Of a stretch of 20,370 nt of DNA, positions 1-7,266 are shown in pieces. A program made the translations under genes and the position numbers. Source of the stretch: Granulosicoccus sp047634635 (GTDB lineage: Bacteria > Pseudomonadota > Gammaproteobacteria > Granulosicoccales > Granulosicoccaceae); assembly GCA_047634635.1 (NCBI GenBank), contig JBLIIE010000097.1:1-20370 (forward strand), given 5' to 3'. The stretch's first letter is position 1, and every line of letters starts with the position of its first letter. Under the pieces are notes generated by a model. It was not told the DNA's origin, ran no database searches, and was given only the letters and a program-made list of their open reading frames with translations.

Positions 1-150
1 AAATATCTCAACATGAGACTCTTCAACCCGGTGAGCGGAAGGTGTCCACAAGCACTTCTGGGAAATCATTGTTCAATATCCTTGGCAAACTATCTACAGC
101 ATGGATGGCACCCAATGCTGTGTTCGTGGTGAGATTGTAGCCTTGAGAGT

Positions 151-597
151 CTATACGCCGGCACGCGTATCAAAATCAGCTGCAGGTTCAAGTATTGGCC
201 GAGGCTGACCGTCTAGGTCTATCGCAACAAACGTAAACAGGCCCTCGGTAACCTGTTCTTCCACGGCCAACCTACGACGCCGAACCCAGGTTTCTACACT
301 CACGGTCACCGAGGTCTGACCAATGACATGAGTGGCGCAATAGCAACTCACTTCATCGCCGACATTAACAGGCTTGTGAAATTTCATTGCAGTCACAGCA
401 ACCGTTGCAACTCGACCTTGAGCCACGTAGAACGCATGTGTACCACCCGCCAAATCCATCTGGGAAAGAATCCACCCACCAAAAATATCTCCATTGGGGT
501 TAGTGTCCGAAGGCATTGCAATGGTACGCAACGATGCTGGCGTCTTATCCCGGTCGATATCAGGAACAATCTCTGAAACGTTAATTTCCGACATCAT
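151..597 (-). CDS. yciA: Acyl-CoA thioesterase, YciA-type hotdog protein
   Basis: A 148-residue single-hotdog-domain acyl-CoA thioesterase that hydrolyses acyl-CoA to free acid and CoA in the cytoplasm. The N-terminal block closely follows YciA: LRTIAMPSDTNPNGDIFGGW (residues 23-42), then SQMDLAGG (45-52). D48 matches the catalytic aspartate of the Haemophilus YciA protein HI0827. The helix is followed by GRVATVAVTAMKFHKPVNVG, the usual second strand block. Length is normal for the family. The start codon overlaps the stop of the upstream ligase-like gene as ATGA (594-597), which implies translational coupling; a second Met directly follows and could be used instead. It is the last gene of the transport/acyl-CoA cluster and could recycle CoA or release acids from thioesters made by the two adenylate-forming proteins upstream (inference). 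The family call is firm; the in vivo substrate is not known. Confidence 0.88.
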   Translation of the reverse strand: MMSEINVSEIVPDIDRDKTPASLRTIAMPSDTNPNGDIFGGWILSQMDLAGGTHAFYVAQGRVATVAVTAMKFHKPVNVGDEVSCYCATHVIGQTSVTVSVETWVRRRRLAVEEQVTEGLFTFVAIDLDGQPRPILEPAADFDTRAGV

Positions 598-1853
598 TTT
601 GTCTCATAATCTCTTTGATCCTCAACGACGATACCGTCGTTGGGTAGTGAGTCGACTATTTTGACAGTTCCCGACAAATTCGTAGCTGTTTTTAATGCAG
701 CGACAAGTCGAGCCTCAACGGCTGCACGTATGCGTTCAGATGAGGCCATATCCGCCTTAACGGTGACATGTAGTTGCATAACATCTTTATCAGAGTCTCG
801 TTGCACAAGCAGTCGCCAGCCATCAAGCTCCTGCACAGCCTTGGGAAGAGACTGCAGTTGCACCGGATCGACAAACATACCGCGGACTTTCACCCGTTGA
901 TCTGCTCGTCCCATCCAACCAGCAAGCCGCATTTGAGTACGACCACAAGGACTTGGCTCAAGAATTTCAGCAGACAGGTCACCCGTGCCAAATCGGATCA
1001 GCGGGTACCCTTTATGAAGCCGGGTAACCACTATTTCACCCACATCACCAGGTTTTACTGGTTTATCTGTGCCAGGGACCAGAATTTCAACGATGAGCCC
1101 CTCGTTCACCACCATACCTGGGTGAACCATACCATCCGTTGCAGTTTCATAGGCAATAACACCAAGGTCAGCAGTCGCATAGCTTTGCTGAACATGGACG
1201 CCCTGCTCCTCGTATTTTACGCGCATAGCGGGAAACAAGGCACCACCCGATACCATGGCCCGTTTGATGGATGTAATGGGGCTTTCCAGTTCCATAGCGC
1301 GATTCAGTAGTACCTGAAGAAAATCTGGTGTACCCACATACACCTCTGACTGAAGGTGCTGAATGGCCTCAACCTGGGTATCAGTGCCACCAACACCCGC
1401 TGGGAATACGATACAGCCTAGTGCCCGTGCACCTTCATCCAAAATGAAACCACCAGGGGTTAAATGATAGGAAAACGCGTTGTGCACCCGCTGTCCACGC
1501 TTGATACCAGCAGCTGCTAACGAGCGTGCAGCTTGCCAGGGATCCGAGCCTGCCAGTTGAGGTTCCCATACAGGACCTGGCGACATAAACACGCGGCAGC
1601 TGTCCAGTGCTGATTCGTTAACAAAACCACCAAAGGGTGGGTTTTCTTGCTGCGATTGCATCAACACCGTTTTTCGAAGCACTGGCAGTGTCTGCAATGC
1701 CTTTCTATTTACAATTGCATCAGTTGAAAAGCCGTCCAGATGCTTTGCCAATCCCGGGCAAAGTGGGAGTATCTGCCCAAGACGATCTGAGAAGCTGGCA
1801 AATAATGCAGTTTCGCGCGTTTTTACAGATTGCGTATCGAGCTCATCAAACAT
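594..1853 (-). CDS. Phenylacetate-CoA ligase-like adenylate-forming protein
   Basis: A 419-residue protein with the overall plan of the PaaK branch of the AMP-forming ligase superfamily. Visible landmarks are a region like the YGxxE adenine motif (SYATADLGVIAYET, 224-237), RFGTGDL (287-293) matching the TGD motif, and GRADQRVKVRGMFVDP (315-330), the PaaK hinge. Two key motifs look degenerate. The Ser/Thr/Gly-rich phosphate loop is replaced by FMSPGPVWEPQ (89-99), with no GTTGK. The C-terminal catalytic-lysine region reads LPNDGIVV (403-410), with Ile where the GK of PaaK is expected. It may therefore activate an unusual acid, use another mechanism, or act as a binding partner. It lies 82 nt after livF and overlaps the thioesterase gene by 4 nt. 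The start has AAAGGC about 9 nt upstream. Fold family is confident; activity is uncertain. Confidence 0.8.
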   Translation of the reverse strand: MFDELDTQSVKTRETALFASFSDRLGQILPLCPGLAKHLDGFSTDAIVNRKALQTLPVLRKTVLMQSQQENPPFGGFVNESALDSCRVFMSPGPVWEPQLAGSDPWQAARSLAAAGIKRGQRVHNAFSYHLTPGGFILDEGARALGCIVFPAGVGGTDTQVEAIQHLQSEVYVGTPDFLQVLLNRAMELESPITSIKRAMVSGGALFPAMRVKYEEQGVHVQQSYATADLGVIAYETATDGMVHPGMVVNEGLIVEILVPGTDKPVKPGDVGEIVVTRLHKGYPLIRFGTGDLSAEILEPSPCGRTQMRLAGWMGRADQRVKVRGMFVDPVQLQSLPKAVQELDGWRLLVQRDSDKDVMQLHVTVKADMASSERIRAAVEARLVAALKTATNLSGTVKIVDSLPNDGIVVEDQRDYETK

Positions 1854-1935
1854 TAAGAAATGCCTTTTTCATTCAGTATGTTTCTGTGAATCCACGCCTC
1901 AGCGCAGCATGCGCGCAAGCTAGTCAATACACCCT

Positions 1936-2823
1936 TTACGCAAGCCAACGCTTACGACGTTTGTAATGTTTTACTTCTCGGAAACTGCGACGTCCTTCAC
2001 CACCCGTGCCCAGATAAAACTCTTTGACGTCTGCGTTCTCACGCAACTCATCGCCTGTTCCATCCAATACCACTCGACCAGACTCAAGTATGTAGCCGTA
2101 AGTGGCATACTTTAAGGCGATATTCGTATTCTGCTCAGCCAGCAGGAAGGACACGCCAGTATCGTCATTCAGCTGCTTAACGATATCGAATATTTCCTTT
2201 ACCAACTGAGGCGCTAGCCCCATAGAAGGTTCGTCCAGCAGGATCATCTTAGGCCTGGACATCAGTGCTCGACCAATGGCACACATCTGCTGTTCACCAC
2301 CAGATGTGTAACCAGCCTGAGAACTTCGGCGCTCACGTAGCCTGGGGAAATAGTTGTAGACCATTTCCAGGTCACGTTTTATAGCTGCCGATCCGTCCTT
2401 ACGCGTAAATGCACCGGTCAACAGGTTCTCTTCAATACTCAAATGGCCAAAGCAATGACGCCCTTCCATCACTTGTATGCAACCGCGCTTGACCAGCTCA
2501 TTAGGTGACAAGGATTGAACCTCTTCGGAGCAAAATTCGATACTGCCCTTAGTGACTTCGCCACGCTCAGCGTGTAATAAATTTGAGATAGCTTTAAGCG
2601 TAGTGGTTTTACCCGCACCGTTGGCCCCAAGTATTGCCACGATTCCTCCCTTGGGAACACTGAGAGAGACGCCTTTAAGTACTAGAATAACGTGGTCGTA
2701 TATGACCTCGATATTGTTCACACTCAATATAATGTCTTTTGGAATTTCCGATTTGGGTACTTCGTCTTGCATGCAATTCAAGCTCAGTAGACTCAAAAAA
2801 ATACCGTTGACCGCGTCAACCAT
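1936..2823 (-). CDS. livF: ABC transporter ATP-binding protein, LivF type
   Basis: One of two ATPase subunits of the branched-chain amino acid-type (HAAT) importer, acting at the inner face of the membrane. Walker A is GANGAGKT (66-73), the signature is TSGGEQQM (173-180) in place of LSGGQ, Walker B is MILLDEP (193-199), and the switch region is LLAEQNTNIALKYA (227-240), where Gln follows Glu as is typical of LivF. The sequence from residue 200 (SMGLAPQLVKEIF) is also characteristic. At 295 residues it is longer than the usual LivF of roughly 235: about 30 extra residues at the N terminus and a basic tail (YKRRKRW, 287-293). The start at 2823 has AGGCGG about 12 nt upstream; Met18 (position 2772) is an alternative with no clear ribosome-binding site. 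It follows the binding-protein gene after a palindromic intergenic element. Confidence 0.9.
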   Translation of the reverse strand: MVDAVNGIFLSLLSLNCMQDEVPKSEIPKDIILSVNNIEVIYDHVILVLKGVSLSVPKGGIVAILGANGAGKTTTLKAISNLLHAERGEVTKGSIEFCSEEVQSLSPNELVKRGCIQVMEGRHCFGHLSIEENLLTGAFTRKDGSAAIKRDLEMVYNYFPRLRERRSSQAGYTSGGEQQMCAIGRALMSRPKMILLDEPSMGLAPQLVKEIFDIVKQLNDDTGVSFLLAEQNTNIALKYATYGYILESGRVVLDGTGDELRENADVKEFYLGTGGEGRRSFREVKHYKRRKRWLA

Positions 2824-2842
2824 GACGCGGCCAACCGCCTAA

Positions 2843-2890
2843 GCCGGATTATTCATGATGCCACCAGATGTTTCCATGAATAACCCAGGC
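2843..2890 (-). repeat. Palindromic element between binding protein and livF
   Basis: Inverted repeat with arms at 2843-2857 and 2875-2890 and a 17-nt loop. The inner 9 bp (TTATTCATG with CATGAATAA) is perfect and is followed by outer GG/CC and GCC/GGC pairs. There is one A-C mismatch on the plus strand, which becomes a U-G pair in the minus-strand transcript, and one bulged A. It lies just after the stop of the binding-protein gene. The arms match those of the element at 4306-4337. No T-run follows, so it does not look like a simple intrinsic terminator. It is more likely an mRNA processing or stability element, or a REP-like repeat. Confidence 0.65.
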
Positions 2891-2896
2891 TAGTAT

Positions 2897-4198
2897 TTAA
2901 CTACAAGTCTGCCCCTTCCACTCTGGCTTGTCCGCCACATAAGCTTTTGCAGTTGCTTCCAGCATTGGTCGGACTACATCAGTCATAGGTGGAATAAGAT
3001 CAGTAATCTTTTCCCAGTCGGATCCGTTCCATTGCTGGATAAAGATCGCACCACCACCTTCATGATCAGCACAAGATCCCTTAACGTTTCCAGTAAAGCC
3101 TTCTAGACCCAACTCAATCAGACGCGCTTGACTAAGATTTATTGCTTCCAAACCATCGCGCATATCAGAACCATCGATAACTTTTTTGCCGGTTGTAGCT
3201 TGAGCAACGGTGATAGCTTCAGCGAGAATCACAGCATTGAACATGCCTCTGTTATACAACACGTTACCGACATCATCTACAGATCCCACCTTACTCTTGC
3301 CTTCATTGACAACATATTTCAGCATGTCTTGAACGGCTGGAAAATTTTGCCCGATACCAGAAAAGTTAGCTGCAAGATACCCTTTACCCGCTGCGCCAAC
3401 AGCATTAAGATCTGCGTGTGAACCAGCCCACCAGTTACCAATGAAGCGGTCTAGAGGGTAGCGGATTTTCGCAGCTTCCTTGATAGCCGTAGGGTTCATT
3501 GCTCCCCAACCCCACATAATCATCCAATCAGGACGCTCTTTACGAACATTCAACCACTGAGAACCCTGGTTTTGCATCTCCTTTACGCCCACTGGGAATT
3601 TCGCAACCGTGAAATCCATGGATTCGGCCAACTGGTCGAGTAATGGGATAGGCTCTTTTCCGTAACCAACATCCAGATAGATAAAACCGATTTTCTTACC
3701 CTTGACACCACCATTGGAGTCGATGTACTTCAAGATGGAGGACAACTGGCTCCAGTAAGATGCCGGATACACGAAAGTCCATGGAAACTGTTCGCCAGCC
3801 GCTGCGGCTGACAAACCATACCCCATCGAAAAAACGGGAATTTGATCGACTGGCGCTTTGGGAATCAGCGCAAGCGTAATACCGGTAGAAAGCGGGCTGT
3901 AGGCCAGAGATCCGTTGCCTTTGGTGGACTCGTAGCACTCCACTCCCTTCTGAGTGTTGTAGGCAGTTTCACATTCATCAACCATGATTTTGACACCATT
4001 GATGCCACCATCGCGCTCATTGAGCATGTTGAAGTAATCTGCATAGCCATCAGCAAATGGAGTTCCACCGCCGGCAAAAGGCCCAGTGCGGTAAGTCATC
4101 GACGGCATATACATGCTGTCTTGTGCTTGCACAACGGGAATCCAACTACTTGCGGCAATGACACCTGCCGCCAGAGTTATCAGGGTACTTCTATTCAT
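2897..4198 (-). CDS. ABC transporter periplasmic substrate-binding protein, HAAT family
   Basis: A 433-residue type I periplasmic binding protein (Peripla_BP_6/LivJK-like fold). It has a Sec signal peptide: MNRS, a hydrophobic stretch to about residue 20, then a VQA-QD cleavage site near residue 26. The mature N terminus carries the aromatic/Gly pattern SMTYRTGPFAGGGTPFADGY (33-52), and LNERDGGINGVKI (59-71) is the classic Liv-type block (NxxGGInGxkv). C76 and C88 are close together, and C376 and C432 lie near the C terminus; two disulfides are plausible in the periplasm. The start is well supported by TAGGAGAGA just upstream (plus-strand 4202-4210). Ligand specificity cannot be read from the sequence. 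The acyl-CoA enzymes around it suggest a carboxylate, possibly aromatic or aliphatic, rather than leucine. Palindromic elements flank both sides of the gene. Confidence 0.9.
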   Translation of the reverse strand: MNRSTLITLAAGVIAASSWIPVVQAQDSMYMPSMTYRTGPFAGGGTPFADGYADYFNMLNERDGGINGVKIMVDECETAYNTQKGVECYESTKGNGSLAYSPLSTGITLALIPKAPVDQIPVFSMGYGLSAAAAGEQFPWTFVYPASYWSQLSSILKYIDSNGGVKGKKIGFIYLDVGYGKEPIPLLDQLAESMDFTVAKFPVGVKEMQNQGSQWLNVRKERPDWMIMWGWGAMNPTAIKEAAKIRYPLDRFIGNWWAGSHADLNAVGAAGKGYLAANFSGIGQNFPAVQDMLKYVVNEGKSKVGSVDDVGNVLYNRGMFNAVILAEAITVAQATTGKKVIDGSDMRDGLEAINLSQARLIELGLEGFTGNVKGSCADHEGGGAIFIQQWNGSDWEKITDLIPPMTDVVRPMLEATAKAYVADKPEWKGQTCS

Positions 4199-4305
4199 TC
4201 TTCTCTCCTAGTGTGGTCTTGTTTTTACTATAATTCTCACGTCGGTACATCTCACTTCATCTATTCATTTATTCCTAGCTCAAGGACTCAGAGGTGGTAA
4301 CTCTA

Positions 4306-4337
4306 TAACCTGGACTATTCATGAATAGCCCAGGTTA
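4306..4337 (-). repeat. Palindromic element overlapping the livM stop codon
   Basis: A nearly perfect 32-nt palindrome. The outer arms are TAACCTGG and CCAGGTTA; the inner core is the perfect 14-mer CTATTCATGAATAG. The single A-C mismatch (4314/4329) becomes U-G in the minus-strand transcript, so the RNA hairpin is fully paired only in the direction of the operon. Its end includes the TAA stop of livM (4335-4337). It shares core, arms and even mismatch position with the element at 2843-2890, so the two are copies of one family. It could protect or define the 3' end of the livM message, or be a dispersed REP-like sequence. Confidence 0.65.
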
Positions 4338-5432
4338 AGTACTCGAATAGGGAAATGGCCAGGTTCGCAATTTCTCCTTACCAATTTGCCAAAGTCTGGC
4401 TAAGCCATGAGGCTCAACGATAAGGAAGAAAATAATAAGCACACCAATCACAATATTCGTGATGTGTTCGGTGGTAGCTGCAAGGATGTCCAAACCGAAA
4501 AGTTCTGGAAGTCCTCGCATGATGATAGGCAACACCCAAATGAAAGCTGCTCCCAGAAAGCAACCTAACAATGATCCCATTCCGCCGATGATAACCATGA
4601 ACAGAATCAAAAAGGAATGGTTGATATCGAACGCCTCCACTTCGGCAGAACCGAGCCACATGAATACCATCAAGGCACCCGCAACCCCACAATAGTAGCT
4701 AGAGAAAGCAAACGCTGAAAGCTTGGCATACAGTGGTCGAATACCCATCAGTTCAGCGGCGATATCCATATCGCGAATCATCATCCAGCTACGCCCTATT
4801 CTGCCACGCAGCACATTCGCAGCTACTAGCGTTAACAGCGCAACAATACCTGCAATCACCAGGTATCTCGCTGTCGGGCTTGCTGATGCTCCGGTAATCG
4901 CCATATCGAATAGCTTCCTTTGCGGAACCTCGATAGCACCCGAATCGTTGTAGTTATAGAGCCATTCGATGCGTATGAAGCACCATTCGAGAAAAAACTG
5001 AGCAGCCAATGTTGTGATGGCAAGATAGAGACCTTTTATGCGCAGACTGGGCAGACCGAATATGACCCCTGCAATGGCTGAAAAAACGCCAGAAAAAAGT
5101 ATCAGGATGATGATATTGGTGTCTGGGAAAATAGTTGCAAGCTTGTAGCACGAATAGGCGCCCACACCCATGAACGCCCCTGTTCCCAGTGATAATTGAC
5201 CCGCATAGCCTGTCAGTATGTTCAAGCCAATTGCCGCTAGTGCAAACACCAGAAACGGGATCATGATTGATCCGATAAAAAAATCAGTTGCGAATAATGG
5301 TATACCAATAAAAGCGACTAACAGAATGACATAAAGTCCAATTCGATCTTGCAGTATCGGCAGAAGCGCCTGATCGGCTGCATAGTTGGTTTTGAACTGC
5401 CCAGCTTCACGATAGAACATGATTATTCTCAC
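4335..5432 (-). CDS. livM: Branched-chain amino acid-type ABC permease, LivM type
   Basis: Inner-membrane permease subunit pairing with LivH to form the transport channel. At 365 residues it is in the family range. It has multiple hydrophobic segments and the characteristic LivM block ALAAIGLNILTGYAGQLSLG followed by TGAFMGVGAYSCY. The EAA-like cytoplasmic loop is in the region of MMIRDMDIAAELMGIRPLYAKLSAFAFSSYYCGVAGAL, typical of LivM. The conserved C-terminal block is GGMGSLLGCFLGAAFIWVLP. The longest frame begins with GTG at 5432; ATG at 5420 (MFYREAG) is an equally good start with a GTGAGA-like sequence upstream, so the true protein may be 361 residues. It lies 23 nt or more after livH. 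Its stop codon is built into a palindromic element. Confidence 0.92.
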   Translation of the reverse strand: MRIIMFYREAGQFKTNYAADQALLPILQDRIGLYVILLVAFIGIPLFATDFFIGSIMIPFLVFALAAIGLNILTGYAGQLSLGTGAFMGVGAYSCYKLATIFPDTNIIILILFSGVFSAIAGVIFGLPSLRIKGLYLAITTLAAQFFLEWCFIRIEWLYNYNDSGAIEVPQRKLFDMAITGASASPTARYLVIAGIVALLTLVAANVLRGRIGRSWMMIRDMDIAAELMGIRPLYAKLSAFAFSSYYCGVAGALMVFMWLGSAEVEAFDINHSFLILFMVIIGGMGSLLGCFLGAAFIWVLPIIMRGLPELFGLDILAATTEHITNIVIGVLIIFFLIVEPHGLARLWQIGKEKLRTWPFPYSST

Positions 5433-5455
5433 TCATGGCGTTGTGGCTATTGTGG

Positions 5456-6412
5456 TTATACACGCTCGATAATCCTCTCGCCAAACAGACCCTGTGGACG
5501 AAACAGGAGAAAAATAAGTGCAAGCACATAAGCGAACCAGGCCTCGACACCACTGCCGAATAACGAGCCCCAATAGACTTCAAACAATTTCTCACCGATG
5601 CCAATCACAAGGCCTCCAACGATCGCACCGGGTATTGACGTAAACCCACCGAGAATGAGCACTGCCAAAGCCTTCAAGGCAATAATTTCCAGCGCGAACG
5701 ATACTTCTGATCGAGCGCCCCACATAATGCCTGTCACTAGCGCAACGATGCCCGATGCAAACCAGACGATAGCCCAGATCTGATGTAATGAAATTCCGAC
5801 CGATAGAGCCGCTTGATGATCATCAGCCACAGCCCGCAATGCTCGCCCAATTCGTGTTTTCGAGAAAAATATGGCTAAGGCCATAACCATCAGTACTGCA
5901 ATGACAGCCGCTGCAATATCAATGTGCTGAAAGATCACAATGCCATCAAAGACTTCCCAATCGGAAGAGCCCGTTGGTAATCCAAGTTCTTCAGTAATCA
6001 TGGGTTTCGGTTCACCACCGAAAATCAGTTCACCAACACCTTTGAGAACCAACGTTAGACCGATGGTCGCCATCAATAGAATTGCATCGTGCTGATTGAC
6101 CAATTTTCGCAGAACGAAGCGTTCTACGCCAACGGCAAGCAAACCCATGATTCCCAGAGCTAGTACAACAGCCAACCAGGCAGGCACACCTGCTTCATGC
6201 AAACTAACCAGCGCCAGTGCCGCAAATACCACCATGATGCCTTGGGCAAAATTGAAAACCCCAGAAGCCTTAAAAATAAGCACAAAGCCCAAAGCGATCA
6301 GTGAATACAAAACCCCTGCAACAAAACCTTCCCAGATAACCTGTATCAGGAAATCCGGATAGGCCGCCATATCAACAAAGGGGGCAACGAATATGGAGTG
6401 CAATAATTCCAT
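5456..6412 (-). CDS. livH: Branched-chain amino acid-type ABC permease, LivH type
   Basis: A 318-residue inner-membrane permease. The LivH hallmark is GVLYSLIALGFVLIFKASGVFNFAQG (33-58), and the cytoplasmic coupling loop includes KTRIGRALRAVADDHQAALSVGIS. The C-terminal LILGGFTSIPGAIVGGLVIG block and the closing LFRPQGLFGE are standard for the family. It should form the membrane pore together with LivM and be driven by LivG and LivF. Its ATG overlaps the livG stop as ATGA (6409-6412 region), implying translational coupling. The N terminus is about 20 residues longer than in many LivH proteins (MELLHSIFVAPFVDMAAYPD), but the coupled start makes this start likely. Confidence 0.93.
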   Translation of the reverse strand: MELLHSIFVAPFVDMAAYPDFLIQVIWEGFVAGVLYSLIALGFVLIFKASGVFNFAQGIMVVFAALALVSLHEAGVPAWLAVVLALGIMGLLAVGVERFVLRKLVNQHDAILLMATIGLTLVLKGVGELIFGGEPKPMITEELGLPTGSSDWEVFDGIVIFQHIDIAAAVIAVLMVMALAIFFSKTRIGRALRAVADDHQAALSVGISLHQIWAIVWFASGIVALVTGIMWGARSEVSFALEIIALKALAVLILGGFTSIPGAIVGGLVIGIGEKLFEVYWGSLFGSGVEAWFAYVLALIFLLFRPQGLFGERIIERV

Positions 6413-7266
6413 CAGTGTGCCACTCCCAAATAAGCATCGATGACGTCCTGATTGGATTGCACTTCCGTAGGGGTTCCATCAGCGATTTTTTTACCGTAAT
6501 CCAGAACCACCACTCGGTCGGCCAGATCCATGACAACACCCATATCATGTTCAATGAGCGCAATCGTGGTTCCAAACTCTGTATTCAGGTCGATAATGAA
6601 CCTACTCATGTCTTCTTTTTCTTCCAGGTTCATACCCGCCATGGGCTCATCAAGCAACAACAATTCAGGCTCCATCGCCATGGCCCTGCCAAGCTCTACA
6701 CGTTTTTGCAACCCATACGGAAGTTTACCTACCGGTTGTTTCCGTATATGCGCAATTTCCAGGAAGTCGATTATTTCTTCCACTCGCTTACGGTGCTCTA
6801 TCTCTTCGCGTCTTGCAGGCCCAACATTGAGCACTTGCCAGAAAAATCCACGATGCATTTTCAAAGATCTGCCAGACATGATGTTGTCCAGCGTACTCAT
6901 ACCTTTAAACAAAGCTACGTTCTGAAAGGTTCTGGCGATTCCAGACGCTGCCGCCTGATAAGGCTTCATGCGCCGCCTGGGTTTGCCCTTGAAACTGATG
7001 ACACCTTTTTGCGGATGATAAAAACCATTAATGACATTAAGCATCGATGTCTTACCAGCGCCATTCGGACCAATAAGAGCACGAACTTCGCCCTTCACGA
7101 TGTTAAATGAAATGTCAGTAATCGCGTTCACTCCACCGAACGACAAAGACACGTTCTCAACCTTGAGTAGCTCTTCAGTGTAACGTTGAGCAGGTTGAAT
7201 ATTGATACTTTCTGTGGGCATGTCGGATGCGCTGGTAACGATTTCGACGTTGCTCGACTCACTCAT
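6412..7266 (-). CDS. livG: ABC transporter ATP-binding protein, LivG type
   Basis: A 284-residue ATPase subunit. Walker A is GPNGAGKT (66-73), Q-loop Q115 sits in ARTFQNVALF, the signature is the LivG-type LPYGLQKRVELGRA (182-195) rather than LSGGQ, Walker B is LLLLDEP (202-208), and the switch His is H240 in ALIEHDMGVVMDLADRV. MAGMNLEE after Walker B is the LivG version of the D-loop (AAGLNP-like). The N-terminal 30 residues before LLKVENVSLSFGG are hydrophilic and longer than in typical LivG. The start codon overlaps the stop of the acyl-CoA synthetase gene as ATGA (7263-7266 region), tying the transporter directly to the ligase in expression. Confidence 0.94.
   Translation of the reverse strand: MSESSNVEIVTSASDMPTESINIQPAQRYTEELLKVENVSLSFGGVNAITDISFNIVKGEVRALIGPNGAGKTSMLNVINGFYHPQKGVISFKGKPRRRMKPYQAAASGIARTFQNVALFKGMSTLDNIMSGRSLKMHRGFFWQVLNVGPARREEIEHRKRVEEIIDFLEIAHIRKQPVGKLPYGLQKRVELGRAMAMEPELLLLDEPMAGMNLEEKEDMSRFIIDLNTEFGTTIALIEHDMGVVMDLADRVVVLDYGKKIADGTPTEVQSNQDVIDAYLGVAH

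Noticed and set aside
96..121. 7-bp inverted repeat (ACAGCAT with ATGCTGT) after the thioesterase gene
   Set aside because: No T-run on the transcribed side and a 12-nt loop; too weak to call a terminator.
1..150. Minus-strand frame ending in TGA at 23-25 (reading ...AVDSLPRILNNDFPEVLVDTF...) and two plus-strand frames open from the window edge
   Set aside because: The frames are short, lack a supported start, and conflict with each other; the minus frame runs back into the thioesterase gene. None matches a family I recognise.
774..1310. Plus-strand frame of 178 codons inside the PaaK-like gene
   Set aside because: It is antisense to a gene with clear family motifs and has no recognisable domain.
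1854..1935. GC-rich imperfect palindrome (around GCGCAGCATGCGCGC) in the livF to PaaK-like spacer
   Set aside because: Short, self-complementary by composition, with no T-run; it does not match the CATGAATA element family.
6415..7110. Plus-strand frame of 231 codons opposite livG
   Set aside because: Fully antisense to a confident ABC ATPase; composition is that of a complementary-strand artefact.
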